Position numbers and translations under genes: made by a program
Origin: Achromobacter insolitus
GTDB lineage: Bacteria > Pseudomonadota > Gammaproteobacteria > Burkholderiales > Burkholderiaceae_B
Direction of reading: 5' to 3'
NCBI RefSeq assembly: GCF_002209555.1
Contig: NZ_NJIF01000003.1
Coordinates: forward strand, 682,001-746,000
Length of the DNA stretch: 64,000 nt
Notes under the pieces: model-generated
Seen by the model: the letters and a program-made list of their open reading frames with translations, nothing else
Told to the model about the DNA's origin: nothing
The model's database searches: none
Shown: positions 7,773 through 16,718 of the stretch, piece after piece
Position numbering within the stretch: position 1 is the stretch's first letter
Layout: each line of letters opens with the position of its first letter

Positions 7773-9191
7773 ATGAAGCTGCGCCTCAAAATCCTGCTGC
7801 TCGCCGCAGTGCCCCTGCTGGTGGCCGTCGCCGCCATCACGGTGGCTGTCTACGTGCAGGGCCTGCAGCTCGCTCAGCGCGAGAAGCAGGTGGTGGAGAG
7901 CGCCTGGCTGGCCAGCAAGGAAGGCGAACTGCGCCATTACGTCAACCTGGCCTACAGCGCCATCGCGCCGCTGCAGGCGGCGGCCGACGACGACGCCACC
8001 CGCCAGCGCGCGCTGGACCTGCTGGCACAGATGGAATTCGGCCACGACGGCTACTTTTTCGTGTACGACCTGAAGGGCCGCAACCTGATGCACCCGCGCC
8101 AGCCGGAACTGGTCGGCCAGGAGCTTTGGGAACTGCGTGACACCAAAGGCCAGCCGGTCATCCAGAACCTGCTGGCGGCCGCCCGGCGCGGCGGCCAGGA
8201 TGGCGAGGCGGTGCATTACCTGTGGGAAAAGCCCTCCACCCACCAGACCGAGGAAAAGCTGGGCTATGTAGTCGTGCTGGACCGCTGGGGCTGGATGCTG
8301 GGCACCGGGATCTACCTGGACGACGTGCAGCAGGCGCTGGAGCGCATCGACGCCGCGGCGCAGGCCAATATCCGCAGCATGTTCGCCTGGGTGGCGGGCA
8401 TCGCCGCCGTATCCATCCTGGGCGTGGCCGCCTGCGGCCTGGCCCTGAATATCAGCGACCACCGCCAGTCCGACGCCAAGCTGCGCCTGATGGCCCGCCA
8501 GTTGGTCCGTTCCCAGGAGGACGAGCGCGCCCGGCTGTCCCGCGAACTGCATGACGGCATCAGCCAGGTGCTGGTATCGATCAAACTATCGCTGGAAGCC
8601 GCGCGGGAACGGCTGCGACAAACGCTGCCGGCCGAGCCGCGCGCGCTGGCCCATATCGACACGCCGCTGGGCGGCGCGCTGGACCGCCTGAACACCGCCG
8701 TGGGCGAAGTCCGGCGCATTTCGCACAATCTGCGGCCCACCCTGCTGGACGACCTGGGCCTGCCGGCCGCCCTGGAGCATCTGGGCCGTGAATTCGCCAT
8801 TCCCAGCCAGGATGGCGCCCCGCCGCTAGCCGTCCGCCTGCATACCAGCGGGCAGCCGGTAAAGCTGCCCGAGGCCTACGCCACCGCCCTGTTCCGCGTG
8901 ACCCAGGAAGCGCTGACCAACGTCATCCGCCATGCGGGTGCCTCGCGCGCCGACATGACGCTGGCCTACTCTCCGCGCGACTTGCGGCTGACCATCGCCG
9001 ATGACGGCCGCGGCTTCGACTATGCGGAAGTGCAGCAGGATCCGCGCCGCGGCATCGGCTTGCGCAATATGCGCGAACGCATGAACGCGCTGTCCGGCAC
9101 GCTGAGCTTCCACTCCACCTCCCGCGGCACCGTCCTGCAAGCCTGGCTGCCGCTGCCCGCCGCCCCTCTACCCGCGAGCTCCGAAGCATGA
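7773..9191 (+). CDS. Cache-domain sensor histidine kinase (NarX/UhpB-type HisKA_3)
   Basis: A 472-residue membrane kinase. A transmembrane helix at about residues 7-27 is followed by a periplasmic single-Cache domain (GYFFVYDLKGRNLMHPRQPE, GWMLGTGIYLDDVQ). A second transmembrane helix lies near 203-222. Next come a HisKA_3 dimerisation/phosphoacceptor segment (ERARLSRELHDGISQVL, phospho-His at about residue 260) and a HATPase_c domain (TNVIRHAGAS, DDGRGFD, GIGLRNMRERM). Cache domains of this type often bind small carboxylates. Its 3' end overlaps the response regulator by 4 nt. Divergence from cstA suggests it senses pyruvate or a related acid and controls cstA; that is inference. Confidence 0.9.
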   Translation: MKLRLKILLLAAVPLLVAVAAITVAVYVQGLQLAQREKQVVESAWLASKEGELRHYVNLAYSAIAPLQAAADDDATRQRALDLLAQMEFGHDGYFFVYDLKGRNLMHPRQPELVGQELWELRDTKGQPVIQNLLAAARRGGQDGEAVHYLWEKPSTHQTEEKLGYVVVLDRWGWMLGTGIYLDDVQQALERIDAAAQANIRSMFAWVAGIAAVSILGVAACGLALNISDHRQSDAKLRLMARQLVRSQEDERARLSRELHDGISQVLVSIKLSLEAARERLRQTLPAEPRALAHIDTPLGGALDRLNTAVGEVRRISHNLRPTLLDDLGLPAALEHLGREFAIPSQDGAPPLAVRLHTSGQPVKLPEAYATALFRVTQEALTNVIRHAGASRADMTLAYSPRDLRLTIADDGRGFDYAEVQQDPRRGIGLRNMRERMNALSGTLSFHSTSRGTVLQAWLPLPAAPLPASSEA

Positions 9192-9844
9192 ACGACAAAC
9201 CCGACGCCGTCCGGCTGCTGCTGATAGACGACCATCCCCTGGTGCGCGACGGGCTGCGCCTGCGCCTGGAAACCGTGCCGCAGCTTCGGGTCGTGGGAGA
9301 GGCCGGCAACGCCGCCGCCGCCCAGGCCTTCCTGTCCGCCTGTCTTGCCGAGGACCCGCAGGGCGGCACCCTGCCCCACCTGGTGCTGATGGACCTGAAC
9401 ATGCCCGGGGTGGGCGGGCTGGAACTGACCGCGCTGCTGCACGAGCGCTATCCCCAGATCGCCGTGCTGGTGCTGTCCATGCATGACAACCCTGAATACA
9501 TGATGCAGGCCGTCAAGGCGGGCGCGCGCGGCTACCTGCTGAAGGACGAACCGGCGCAGGAAATCGTGACGGCCATCGACGCCGTGATGGCGGGCCGCAG
9601 CTATTTCAGCGCCGCCGTGGCGGTCCGCCTGTCACAAGCCACCGCGCCAGCCACGCTGCTGACTCAACGCGAACGCGACGTGCTGCGCCACATTGCCAGC
9701 GGCGAAGCCAACAAACAGATCGCCCAGGCGCTGGGCCTGTCCGTGCGCACGGTGGAAACCCACCGCCTCAACATCAAACGCAAGCTGGGCATAGACGGCC
9801 AGGCGGAGCTGATCAAGTACGCGGTGGAAAACCGAGGAGTCTGA
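9188..9844 (+). CDS. NarL/FixJ-family response regulator
   Basis: A 218-residue response regulator. The receiver domain (residues about 8-128) shows the acidic pair IDDHPLVRDG, phospho-acceptor Asp69 in LMDLNMPGVGG and the conserved Lys in GYLLKDEPAQ. The C-terminal LuxR-type helix-turn-helix reads LTQRERDVLRHIASGEANKQ, then SVRTVETHRLNIKRKLG. It overlaps the kinase gene by 4 nt (ATGA), so they are the cognate pair. The likely target is the cstA promoter across the shared intergenic region, where four ACTACG repeats occur. Confidence 0.94.
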   Translation: MNDKPDAVRLLLIDDHPLVRDGLRLRLETVPQLRVVGEAGNAAAAQAFLSACLAEDPQGGTLPHLVLMDLNMPGVGGLELTALLHERYPQIAVLVLSMHDNPEYMMQAVKAGARGYLLKDEPAQEIVTAIDAVMAGRSYFSAAVAVRLSQATAPATLLTQRERDVLRHIASGEANKQIAQALGLSVRTVETHRLNIKRKLGIDGQAELIKYAVENRGV

Positions 9845-9950
9845 TTCGCTTCCCCCCCGGTCTGACCCGTTCCCCGCGCTGCGGTAGACTTGCGTCACTA
9901 CGCTACACACAGTAAAGCGCCGCGACCAGCGCCGCCCCCAGGAGTCCCCG

Positions 9951-10496
9951 ATGTCATTGGAAAAGCACTACACCGCCATTCTCGAACAACTCGGGGAAGA
10001 TCCGTCCCGCGAAGGATTGGCCGATACGCCGGCTCGCGCGGCCAAAGCCATGCGCCACCTGTGCCGCGGCTACGGCCAGAACCTCGATGAAATCGTCAAC
10101 GGCGCGCTGTTTACTTCCGACACCCGCGAGATCGTGCTGGTCAAGAATATCGAGCTCTATTCGCTCTGTGAACACCACATGCTGCCTTTCATCGGCAAGG
10201 CCCACGTGGCCTACCTGCCCAACGGCAAGGTGCTGGGCCTATCCAAGGTCGCCCGCATCGTCGAGATGTACGCTCGCCGCCTGCAGATCCAGGAAAACCT
10301 CAGCCGCCAGGTGGCAGAAGCCGTGCAATCCGTGACCGGCGCCGCCGGCGTCGCCGTAGTCATCGAAGCCCAACACATGTGCATGATGATGCGCGGCGTG
10401 GAAAAGCAGAACTCATCCATGGTCACCTCGGTCATGCTGGGCGAATTCCACGACAACCCCTCGACCCGAGCCGAGTTCCTCAGCCTCATCCGCTAG
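9951..10496 (+). CDS. folE: GTP cyclohydrolase I
   Basis: A 181-residue FolE, the zinc enzyme converting GTP to 7,8-dihydroneopterin triphosphate at the start of tetrahydrofolate synthesis. Zinc and active-site motifs are present: [20 protein letters not shown] carries the first Cys and His residues, and [20 protein letters not shown] the second Cys. [18 protein letters not shown] is also a family signature. ATG 9951 follows CAGGAG with 6 nt spacing. It is monocistronic, or a distant third gene after the two-component pair. No anomaly. Confidence 0.97.
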   Translation: MSLEKHYTAILEQLGEDPSREGLADTPARAAKAMRHLCRGYGQNLDEIVNGALFTSDTREIVLVKNIELYSLCEHHMLPFIGKAHVAYLPNGKVLGLSKVARIVEMYARRLQIQENLSRQVAEAVQSVTGAAGVAVVIEAQHMCMMMRGVEKQNSSMVTSVMLGEFHDNPSTRAEFLSLIR

Positions 10497-10541
10497 CCCG
10501 ACCCCCGCGACTTTTTCGATGTAGATAGCCTGGCGGACCCG

Positions 10542-10632
10542 CGCAGCGCACCCCCTGCGCAAAAAAATAGCGGCGCAGCCCGATAGACACCAGGCGCCCA
10601 AACGCGCGCAGCGCACCCCTACGCAAAAATAG
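10542..10632 (+). repeat. Two degenerate direct copies of a short intergenic repeat
   Basis: A segment beginning CGCAGCGCACCCC and running through a poly-A stretch into ATAG occurs at 10542-10570 (seven A) and again at 10607-10632 (five A). The copies start 65 bp apart and differ by small indels. They lie between folE and tauA, directly before a hairpin repeat. They look like decayed tandem copies of a dispersed intergenic element, not coding DNA. Confidence 0.5.
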
Positions 10633-10714
10633 CCGCGCCGCCGCCGGGCCGCCCCAAGGCGGCGCAGCCCCCTCGGGGGGCAGCAAGCGCGCGAAGCGCG
10701 CGCAGCGTGGGGGT
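10633..10714 (+). repeat. Dispersed GC-rich triple-hairpin intergenic repeat
   Basis: Three hairpins lie in a row: GCCGCC-CCAA-GGCGGC (10648-10663), a C5/G6 stem (10668-10680) and GCGCGC-GAA-GCGCGC (10687-10701), ending in GCGTGGGGG. Elements of this design are scattered in intergenic regions of many Burkholderiales genomes. It may terminate folE transcription or affect mRNA stability. The gap 10497-10828 holds no gene apart from this and the preceding repeat. Confidence 0.6.
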
Positions 10715-10742
10715 CCTCACTTGGCTCCTACTGATCCGGTTA

Positions 10743-10764
10743 TCTGGCCCTAGCGTTCTGGCCC
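10743..10764. promoter_or_regulatory. Direct repeat TCTGGCCC upstream of tauA (candidate MocR/TauR site)
   Basis: TCTGGCCC occurs at 10743-10750 and 10757-10764, start to start 14 bp, about 65 bp before tauA. MocR-type regulators commonly bind direct repeats, and a MocR/TauR-type gene follows tauABC. The assignment as its binding site is inference. Confidence 0.35.
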
Positions 10765-10828
10765 CATCCGGGCAAACTGATTCCAGCCGGTTGCGCCGGA
10801 GCGCGGCCGTTCCTTCCCGGAGATCTCC

Positions 10829-11857
10829 ATGAACGCGATATTCCGCCTCATCCGCCGCTGCACCCTGGCCGGCCTGGCCGCCGCGCTGCTGGCCGCTCCC
10901 GCCTATGCCCAGACCAAGCTGGTCGTTGGCTACCAGCTGATCGTCGGGCCGTTCCTGTCGGCAATCGCCGACGGCAGTTTCGACAAGGCCCTGAAGGACG
11001 CCGGCTACCAGGTGGACTGGCGCCAGTTCACTTCCGGCGGCGACATCTCTACGGCCCTGGCATCGGGCAACGTCCCGGTCGGCGTGCTGGGCTCCACCGG
11101 CATCACCGCCGCGGCCACCCGCGGCGTGGATATGGAATTGTTCTGGATTCTGGACAACATCGGCAAGTCCGAAGCGCTGGTGGCACGCAACGGGTCCGGC
11201 ATCAACAGCACCGCCGACCTGAAGGGCAAGCGGGTCGCCACCCCGTTCGTGTCGACCTCCCACTTCCACCTGCTGGTAGGGCTGGAACAGGTCTGGAAAA
11301 TCAGTCCGCGCGACGTGCGCATCCTGAACATGCAGCCGCCGCAAATCGTGGCCGCATGGCAGCGCGGCGACATCGACGCCGCCTACGTCTGGCCGCCCGC
11401 GCTGACCGAGATCGCCAAGACGGGCAAGATCATCGCTGACTCCGAACAGATCGGCGCGGCCAGCGTGCCGACCTTCGACGGCATCGTGGTCGACCGTGCC
11501 TGGGCCGCCAAGAACCCCAAGTTCATGGCCGCTTTCACCAGCGTGCTCGCCAAGTCCTACGCGGACTACCGCGCCAATAGCGCCAAATGGACGGCAGACT
11601 CCCCGCAAATCAAGGGTATCGTCAAGCTTATCGGCGGCAAACCCGAGGACATGGTCGAGGCGCTCAAGCTGCTGGTCTTCCCGACCGTGCAGGAACAGGC
11701 TTCCAACGTCTGGCTGGGCGGCGGCAAGGAATCGGGCGCCGCGCGGGCCTTCGCCGCCAGCGCCAAGTTCCTGAAGGACCAGAAGCAGATCGACCGCGCC
11801 CTGGCCGACTACAGCCCGCACGTCACGGACAAGTATGCCCGTGCCGCCGAGAAGTAA
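10829..11857 (+). CDS. tauA: Taurine ABC transporter substrate-binding protein
   Basis: A 342-residue periplasmic binding protein with a signal peptide ending AAPAYA-Q at about residue 27. It aligns in style with TauA: VVGYQLIVGPFLSAIADGSF, FTSGGDISTALASGNVPVGV, VWPPALTEIAKTGKI. TauA delivers taurine (2-aminoethanesulfonate) to TauBC. It is the first gene of tauABC and is preceded by GGAG. The nearby xsc and pta genes support a sulfonate role. No tauD dioxygenase follows, which suggests use of taurine as carbon/energy source and not only as sulfur source. A related aliphatic sulfonate is possible. Confidence 0.88.
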   Translation: MNAIFRLIRRCTLAGLAAALLAAPAYAQTKLVVGYQLIVGPFLSAIADGSFDKALKDAGYQVDWRQFTSGGDISTALASGNVPVGVLGSTGITAAATRGVDMELFWILDNIGKSEALVARNGSGINSTADLKGKRVATPFVSTSHFHLLVGLEQVWKISPRDVRILNMQPPQIVAAWQRGDIDAAYVWPPALTEIAKTGKIIADSEQIGAASVPTFDGIVVDRAWAAKNPKFMAAFTSVLAKSYADYRANSAKWTADSPQIKGIVKLIGGKPEDMVEALKLLVFPTVQEQASNVWLGGGKESGAARAFAASAKFLKDQKQIDRALADYSPHVTDKYARAAEK

Positions 11858-11947
11858 CAGGCGCTTCGGCAGGCGGCCGGTCCCGCGCCGCCTGCCCCGC
11901 GCCGCGCCGGGCTGCGTATAGCCCGTCCCACCACAAGGGGAGCCGGC

Positions 11948-12781
11948 ATGACCATGCAGTCCACGTCCGCCACGCAAAGCCTGTGCGCGGAAAAAGTCAG
12001 CGTCACCTACCCTGGCCTGCATGACAGCGGCCCGGTCATTGCGCTGCAAAACGTCAACCTGACCATCCAGCCCGGCGAGTTCGTCGTTGCGCTGGGCGCA
12101 TCGGGCTGCGGCAAGACGACCCTGCTCAGTCTGCTGGCGGGCTTCCTGTCGCCCACCGAGGGTGAGATCACGCTGGGCGGCGCCCCCATCGTGGGACCGG
12201 GCGCCGACCGCGGCGTCGTGTTCCAGAAACACGCCCTGCTGCCGTGGCTGAACGTGCTGGAGAACACCGAGTTCGGCCTGAAGCTGCAAGGAGTCGACAA
12301 GGAAACGCGCCGCGCCCGCGCCCGCCGCAACCTGGAGCTGGTGGGCCTGCAGGACTTCCACCGCCACATGATCTACCAATTGTCCGGCGGCATGCAGCAG
12401 CGCGTGGGCATTGCGCGCGCGCTGACCTGCAACCCTGCCATGTTGCTGATGGACGAGCCCATGGCCGCGCTGGACGCGCTGACCCGCGAAACCATCCAGG
12501 AGCTGCTGCTGGATATCTGGCGGCAGACCAACAAGATGTTCTTCTTCATTACGCACAGCGTGGAAGAAGCGCTGTTTCTGGGTTCGCGGCTGATCGTCAT
12601 GTCGCCCCGCCCGGGCCGCATCACGCACACCTTCACGCCTGACTTCAACCGGCGCTACCTGGAGACCCGCGATGGCCGCAGCATCAAATCCAGTCCCGAC
12701 TTCATCGCCATGCGCGAACAAGTCCTTGGCATCATCTATGGCGACGAGCGAGCCTCCTCCCCCCAAGGCTTCCATGGCTAG
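11948..12781 (+). CDS. tauB: Taurine ABC transporter ATP-binding protein
   Basis: A 277-residue ABC ATPase of the nitrate/sulfonate/taurine subfamily. Walker [11 protein letters not shown]-loop region [20 protein letters not shown], signature [15 protein letters not shown], Walker [12 protein letters not shown] and switch His in [15 protein letters not shown] are all intact. GGGGAG lies 6 nt before ATG 11948. Its stop codon overlaps the tauC start by 8 nt (ATGGCTAG), implying coupling. It energises TauC for taurine uptake. Confidence 0.92.
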   Translation: MTMQSTSATQSLCAEKVSVTYPGLHDSGPVIALQNVNLTIQPGEFVVALGASGCGKTTLLSLLAGFLSPTEGEITLGGAPIVGPGADRGVVFQKHALLPWLNVLENTEFGLKLQGVDKETRRARARRNLELVGLQDFHRHMIYQLSGGMQQRVGIARALTCNPAMLLMDEPMAALDALTRETIQELLLDIWRQTNKMFFFITHSVEEALFLGSRLIVMSPRPGRITHTFTPDFNRRYLETRDGRSIKSSPDFIAMREQVLGIIYGDERASSPQGFHG

Positions 12782-13601
12782 CAGCCGCCCCGGACACAAA
12801 CCTGCCCAGCCGGGGAAAGTCTACGGCGCGCCTGGCGCGGGATACAGCGGCCACATCAGCCTGATCACCAGCCTGGCGCTCATCGGACTCTGGTTCCTGG
12901 TGACCAGCGCCGGCTGGGTGCGGCCGCTGTTCCTGCCCTCGCCCTTTGCCGTGTACGACAAGTTCGTCTCGGCCATGACCGATGGCGTCGCCAACTCCAC
13001 GCTCACGGAACATGCGCTGGCCAGCTTGTCGCGAGTGTTCGGCGCCTTCTTCCTGGCCTGCGTGACCGCCATTCCCGTGGGCATCCTGATGGGCGTGAAT
13101 CGTTATGCGCGCGGCATCTTCGATCCTCCCATCGAGTTCTACCGTCCGCTGCCCCCGCTGGCCTATCTGCCACTGATCATCATCTGGTTCGGCATCGGCG
13201 AATTCCCGAAGGTGCTGCTGATCTACCTGGCGATCTTCGCACCCATGGCGATCGCCGCCCGCGCCGGCGTGCGTTCGGTGTCCATCGAGCAGATCCATGC
13301 GGCCTACGCGATGGGCGGCACGCGCGCGCAGATCGTCTGGCACGTGATTCTGAAGGCCGCCATGCCGGAAATCTTCACGGGCATGCGCATCGGCATCGGC
13401 GTGGGCTGGACCACGCTGGTGGCGGCCGAGATGGTGGCCGCGGACCGCGGCCTGGGCTTCATGGTGCTGAACGCCGCCCAATTCCTGGCCAGCGACACCG
13501 TCATCATGGGCATTATCGTGATCGGCGTGTTCGCCTTTGCCTTCGACCTGCTGGTCCGCTATCTGGAGAAGTTCGCCATTCCCTGGAAGGGACGGGTCTG
13601 A
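12774..13601 (+). CDS. tauC: Taurine ABC transporter permease
   Basis: A 275-residue inner-membrane permease of the BPD_transp_1 (SsuC/TauC) class. It shows [20 protein letters not shown], the [13 protein letters not shown] loop, [20 protein letters not shown] and the EAA-type coupling motif near [21 protein letters not shown] chose ATG 12774, which overlaps the tauB stop; an in-frame ATG at 12738 would add 12 residues but lacks a better ribosome site. It completes the TauABC importer and is followed by a MocR-type regulator. Confidence 0.9.
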   Translation: MASSRPGHKPAQPGKVYGAPGAGYSGHISLITSLALIGLWFLVTSAGWVRPLFLPSPFAVYDKFVSAMTDGVANSTLTEHALASLSRVFGAFFLACVTAIPVGILMGVNRYARGIFDPPIEFYRPLPPLAYLPLIIIWFGIGEFPKVLLIYLAIFAPMAIAARAGVRSVSIEQIHAAYAMGGTRAQIVWHVILKAAMPEIFTGMRIGIGVGWTTLVAAEMVAADRGLGFMVLNAAQFLASDTVIMGIIVIGVFAFAFDLLVRYLEKFAIPWKGRV

Positions 13602-13708
13602 ACACCGCCCGGGCAATCCCTCATTTCCTCCCCTATCCGGCTCCTCTATCCTCAAGAACGGCGCCTGCGCAGCGGCTACCGGCTGCGCGGCCTACACAAG
13701 GAGCCGTC

Positions 13709-15289
13709 ATGTCCAGCCAGGCCTCGATGCTAAAGCCTGTGTTGTGGGAGCGTCTGTTTGAGCGGGAAAGCGCGCCCAACCTCAGCCTGCAAGGGTGCGT
13801 GCGCCAGATGCTGGTGTCCGCCATCCTCAGCGGCCACCTGCCGCCCGGTACGCCCGTGCCCTCCAGCCGGCACCTGGCCGATCAGCTGCGCATTGCGCGC
13901 AACACCGTTGTGTTCGCCTACCAGCAGCTGGTCAGCGAAGGCTACCTGGTGTCGCGCGAACGCAGCGGCCATTTCGTCAGCGACACGGTCATGCGCGGCC
14001 ATTCCGGCCCTGCACCGGACGCCCCGGCGCCCGACGGCGGCGACGGCGCGGCCGGCGTGCGCTGGGATGAAAGAATGCGCTTTCGCCCGACCCGCCAGCG
14101 CAACATCACCAAGCCGCGCGACTGGCAGAAGCAGCCTTACCCCTTTGTCTACGCGCAGTTCGACCAGGACCTGTTTCCCACCGCGGAATGGCGCGAATGC
14201 TGCATCAAGGCGCTATCGGTGCTGGACATCCGCAGCTGGGCGCCCGACCTCATCACCCACGACGACCCCGCGCTCATTGAACAGATCCGGACCCAGGTCC
14301 TGCCGCGCCGCGGCGTCTGGGCGGATGCCGAGGAAATCGTCATCACGGTGGGCGCCCAGCATGCGCTCTACTTGTTGGCCGACCTGCTTGTCAACGAAGA
14401 CACCGTGGTGGGCATGGAAGACCCGGGCTACCCCGACGCGCGCAACATCTTCGCCAGTCACACGCGCAACCTCCTGCCCTTGCCCGTCGACGAACAAGGG
14501 CTGTGCACCGGCACCCATCTGCTGGGCTGCGATTACCTCTTCGTCACGCCTGGCCATCAATGCCCCACCACGGTCACGCTGTCCATGGAACGCCGCCAGA
14601 GCCTGCTGACGCTGGCCCGCCAGGCCGACAGCCTGATCATCGAGGACGACTTCGAAAGCGAAAGCCGCTGGGGCGAAGGGGCCATCCCCGCACTGAAGAG
14701 CCTGGACCGCGACGGCCGCGTGATCTACGTGGGCAGCCTCGCCAAGTCCTTCGCGCCGGGGTTGCGCATCGGCTACATCGTGGCCCCGCGCGAGCTCACC
14801 GCCGAGCTGCGCGCCCTGCGCCGCCTGATGCTGCGCCACCCATCTGCCTACATCCAGCGCGCGTTTTCCTTGTTCATTTCGCTGGGCCATCACCATTCGC
14901 TGCTGCGCCGCCAATCCCAGGCCTACCAGGAACGCGGCACCGAACTGGCCCGCGCGCTGGCACGGCACCTGCCTGACTTCAAGGTCATCCCGATCACGGG
15001 TTCTTCGTCATGCTGGCTGCAAGGTCCGCCCTGGCTCAATGCCGTGGATCTGTCCGAAGCGGCCCTGGCTGAAGGCGTGGTCGTCGAGCCGGGCGACGTG
15101 TTCTTCATGAACGGCGCCGACGCTCCGCGTAACTTCCTGCGCGTGGGCTTCACGTCCATCCGGCCCGAGCACATCGAGCCGGGCATCGCCAGGCTGGCCA
15201 AGGTCGTCGAACGCCAACGCCGCGCGGCGGACGCGAAACAGGCCCCGCAAGGCCCGGATCTGCACACGCTAGAGCACTTCGTCTCGTAG
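13709..15289 (+). CDS. MocR/TauR-type PLP-binding transcriptional regulator
   Basis: A 526-residue MocR protein. It has an N-terminal GntR winged helix (GHLPPGTPVPSSRHLADQL, RIARNTVVFAYQQLVSEGYL) joined to a type-I aminotransferase fold with the PLP-binding Lys346 in GSLAKSFAPGLRIGYIV. MocR regulators sense PLP adducts of amines; TauR of Rhodobacter is the taurine member and activates taurine genes. AAGGAG sits 5 nt before ATG 13709. Directly downstream of tauABC in the same direction, it is the likely taurine-responsive regulator here. Its 3' end overlaps the convergent FAD oxidoreductase by 21 bp. Confidence 0.88.
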   Translation: MSSQASMLKPVLWERLFERESAPNLSLQGCVRQMLVSAILSGHLPPGTPVPSSRHLADQLRIARNTVVFAYQQLVSEGYLVSRERSGHFVSDTVMRGHSGPAPDAPAPDGGDGAAGVRWDERMRFRPTRQRNITKPRDWQKQPYPFVYAQFDQDLFPTAEWRECCIKALSVLDIRSWAPDLITHDDPALIEQIRTQVLPRRGVWADAEEIVITVGAQHALYLLADLLVNEDTVVGMEDPGYPDARNIFASHTRNLLPLPVDEQGLCTGTHLLGCDYLFVTPGHQCPTTVTLSMERRQSLLTLARQADSLIIEDDFESESRWGEGAIPALKSLDRDGRVIYVGSLAKSFAPGLRIGYIVAPRELTAELRALRRLMLRHPSAYIQRAFSLFISLGHHHSLLRRQSQAYQERGTELARALARHLPDFKVIPITGSSSCWLQGPPWLNAVDLSEAALAEGVVVEPGDVFFMNGADAPRNFLRVGFTSIRPEHIEPGIARLAKVVERQRRAADAKQAPQGPDLHTLEHFVS

Positions 15290-16684
15290 GTAGTACCAAC
15301 GGTACAGCAACCCCTGACCCAGCCGGCGGAACGGGGCGAACATATGCCCCGGCAAAGGTGAATCGTAGATCGGCAGATCCCAGGCCACGCCGTCCTTGCC
15401 CATCATGCGCTGGGCCAGGCGTTTGCCCGCATGCGCGGAAAATGCCACGCCATTGCCGCCGTAGCCAAAGGCGTAGTAGACCGGCTGCGCCGGATCGGGC
15501 TGCGTCACGCGCGGCATCATGTCATGGCTCACGTCCACCCAGCCCCACCAGGAATAGTCGACATCCACTCCCGCCAGCGTGGGAAATTTGCGCGCCAGCC
15601 CTTCGCGCAGCAAGGCCAGGTGGCGGGGGTGCTGCGCATCGGCGCCGCGCAAGGCGCTGCGGCTGCCTATTTGCATGCGGCCGTCCGGCAGCAGCCGGTA
15701 GTAGAAGCGCAGGGTCCGCGTGTCGGTGATGAATACAGTGCTTTTCAAGCCGGCGGCATCGCGTTCCGCCGGCGTCAGCACCCGGGTCACCAGCGAGTTC
15801 GACAGCACGGGCATGATGCGGTTGTCCAGCAGGGGGTTGACGCCTTGCGCGGTGTAGCCTCCCGTGGCGAACGCCACGCGCCGTGCGCGCACGTACCCGG
15901 CCGGGGTCTGCAACCGCACGCCGCCGTTCTCGGCGCGCCAGCCCAGCACCGGGCTGCCCGGGTGTATGCGCACGCCCAGCGCCCGAGCCTGGCGCATATA
16001 GCCGTAGGCAAGCTTCAGCGGATGGACGCCCACACCGTCCGGTTCCAGCATCGCGCCCACCGCCTCGCGGTCGTTCACGTAGCGCTCGCGCAGCTCGCTC
16101 TGGCTGAGGATCCGGGTGTCGTACCCGAACGCCTCGCGCATCACACGGGCCTCGTTCTGCAGGAACGCCATCTTCTTCTGCCGGTGCGCGGTGTACAGAT
16201 GGCCGCCAGGCTGCGCGTCGCAATCCACCTGGGCCACAAGACTCTTCCAGTACTCGAAGCCTTCGCGGATCTCTGCGTCCAGGCGTTTTGCGGTCGCAAG
16301 GCCCCAGCGCTCGATCCATTGCGAGCGGTACAAGCGCCCCGATGCGTTCTGTCCCTGCCCGCCGTTGCGGCTGGTGCAGCCCCACACCGCGCGATTCGCC
16401 TCCAGCACCACGGCCTTCACGCCGAAATCGCGCGCCAGCGTCAGGGCGGCCGAGAGGCCCGTGAAGCCCGAGCCCACGATCACCACATCGGCATCGATGT
16501 CGCCATGGACGGGACCGTCGTCCTCGGGAGGCGCGCCCGCGGTCGCGACCCAATAGGTGGGCGCGTAGTCCTGGCCTCGCCCCGGCGGAGACACCAATGG
16601 GTCGTAGGCCGGGTTGTACGCGCTGATCGCCGACCGGCCGACAGCGGCCGGACCTTCAGGTTGGAAGGACATTTGAGTATCCAT
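15269..16684 (-). CDS. DadA/PuuB-like FAD-dependent amine or amino-acid oxidoreductase
   Basis: A 471-residue flavoprotein of the D-amino-acid-oxidase superfamily. The dinucleotide-binding motif GSGFTGLSAALTLARDFGVK lies near residues 72-91, followed by the FAD contact VVLEANRAVWGCTSRNGG. C-terminal YYAFGYGGNGVAFSAHAGKR closes the FAD site. It resembles gamma-glutamylputrescine oxidase (PuuB/OrdL), which deaminates an amine to an aldehyde. Standing next to taurine genes, it could oxidise taurine to sulfoacetaldehyde, like the TauY subunit of taurine dehydrogenase; no TauX-like partner is seen. It is last in the leftward xsc run. Family sure, substrate uncertain. Confidence 0.85.
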   Translation of the reverse strand: MDTQMSFQPEGPAAVGRSAISAYNPAYDPLVSPPGRGQDYAPTYWVATAGAPPEDDGPVHGDIDADVVIVGSGFTGLSAALTLARDFGVKAVVLEANRAVWGCTSRNGGQGQNASGRLYRSQWIERWGLATAKRLDAEIREGFEYWKSLVAQVDCDAQPGGHLYTAHRQKKMAFLQNEARVMREAFGYDTRILSQSELRERYVNDREAVGAMLEPDGVGVHPLKLAYGYMRQARALGVRIHPGSPVLGWRAENGGVRLQTPAGYVRARRVAFATGGYTAQGVNPLLDNRIMPVLSNSLVTRVLTPAERDAAGLKSTVFITDTRTLRFYYRLLPDGRMQIGSRSALRGADAQHPRHLALLREGLARKFPTLAGVDVDYSWWGWVDVSHDMMPRVTQPDPAQPVYYAFGYGGNGVAFSAHAGKRLAQRMMGKDGVAWDLPIYDSPLPGHMFAPFRRLGQGLLYRWYYLRDEVL

Positions 16685-16718
16685 GCTGCGTTCCGGTTGC
16701 GAAGGGCGGAGGGCATCC

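Noticed and set aside
12672-12773. Longer tauC start at 12672
   Set aside because: It would overlap tauB by 110 bp with no ribosome site; the ATGGCTAG overlap start fits the local style.
10619-12799. Minus-strand open frame of 726 codons over tauA-tauB
   Set aside because: Antisense shadow of tauA and tauB, both of which have full family motifs.
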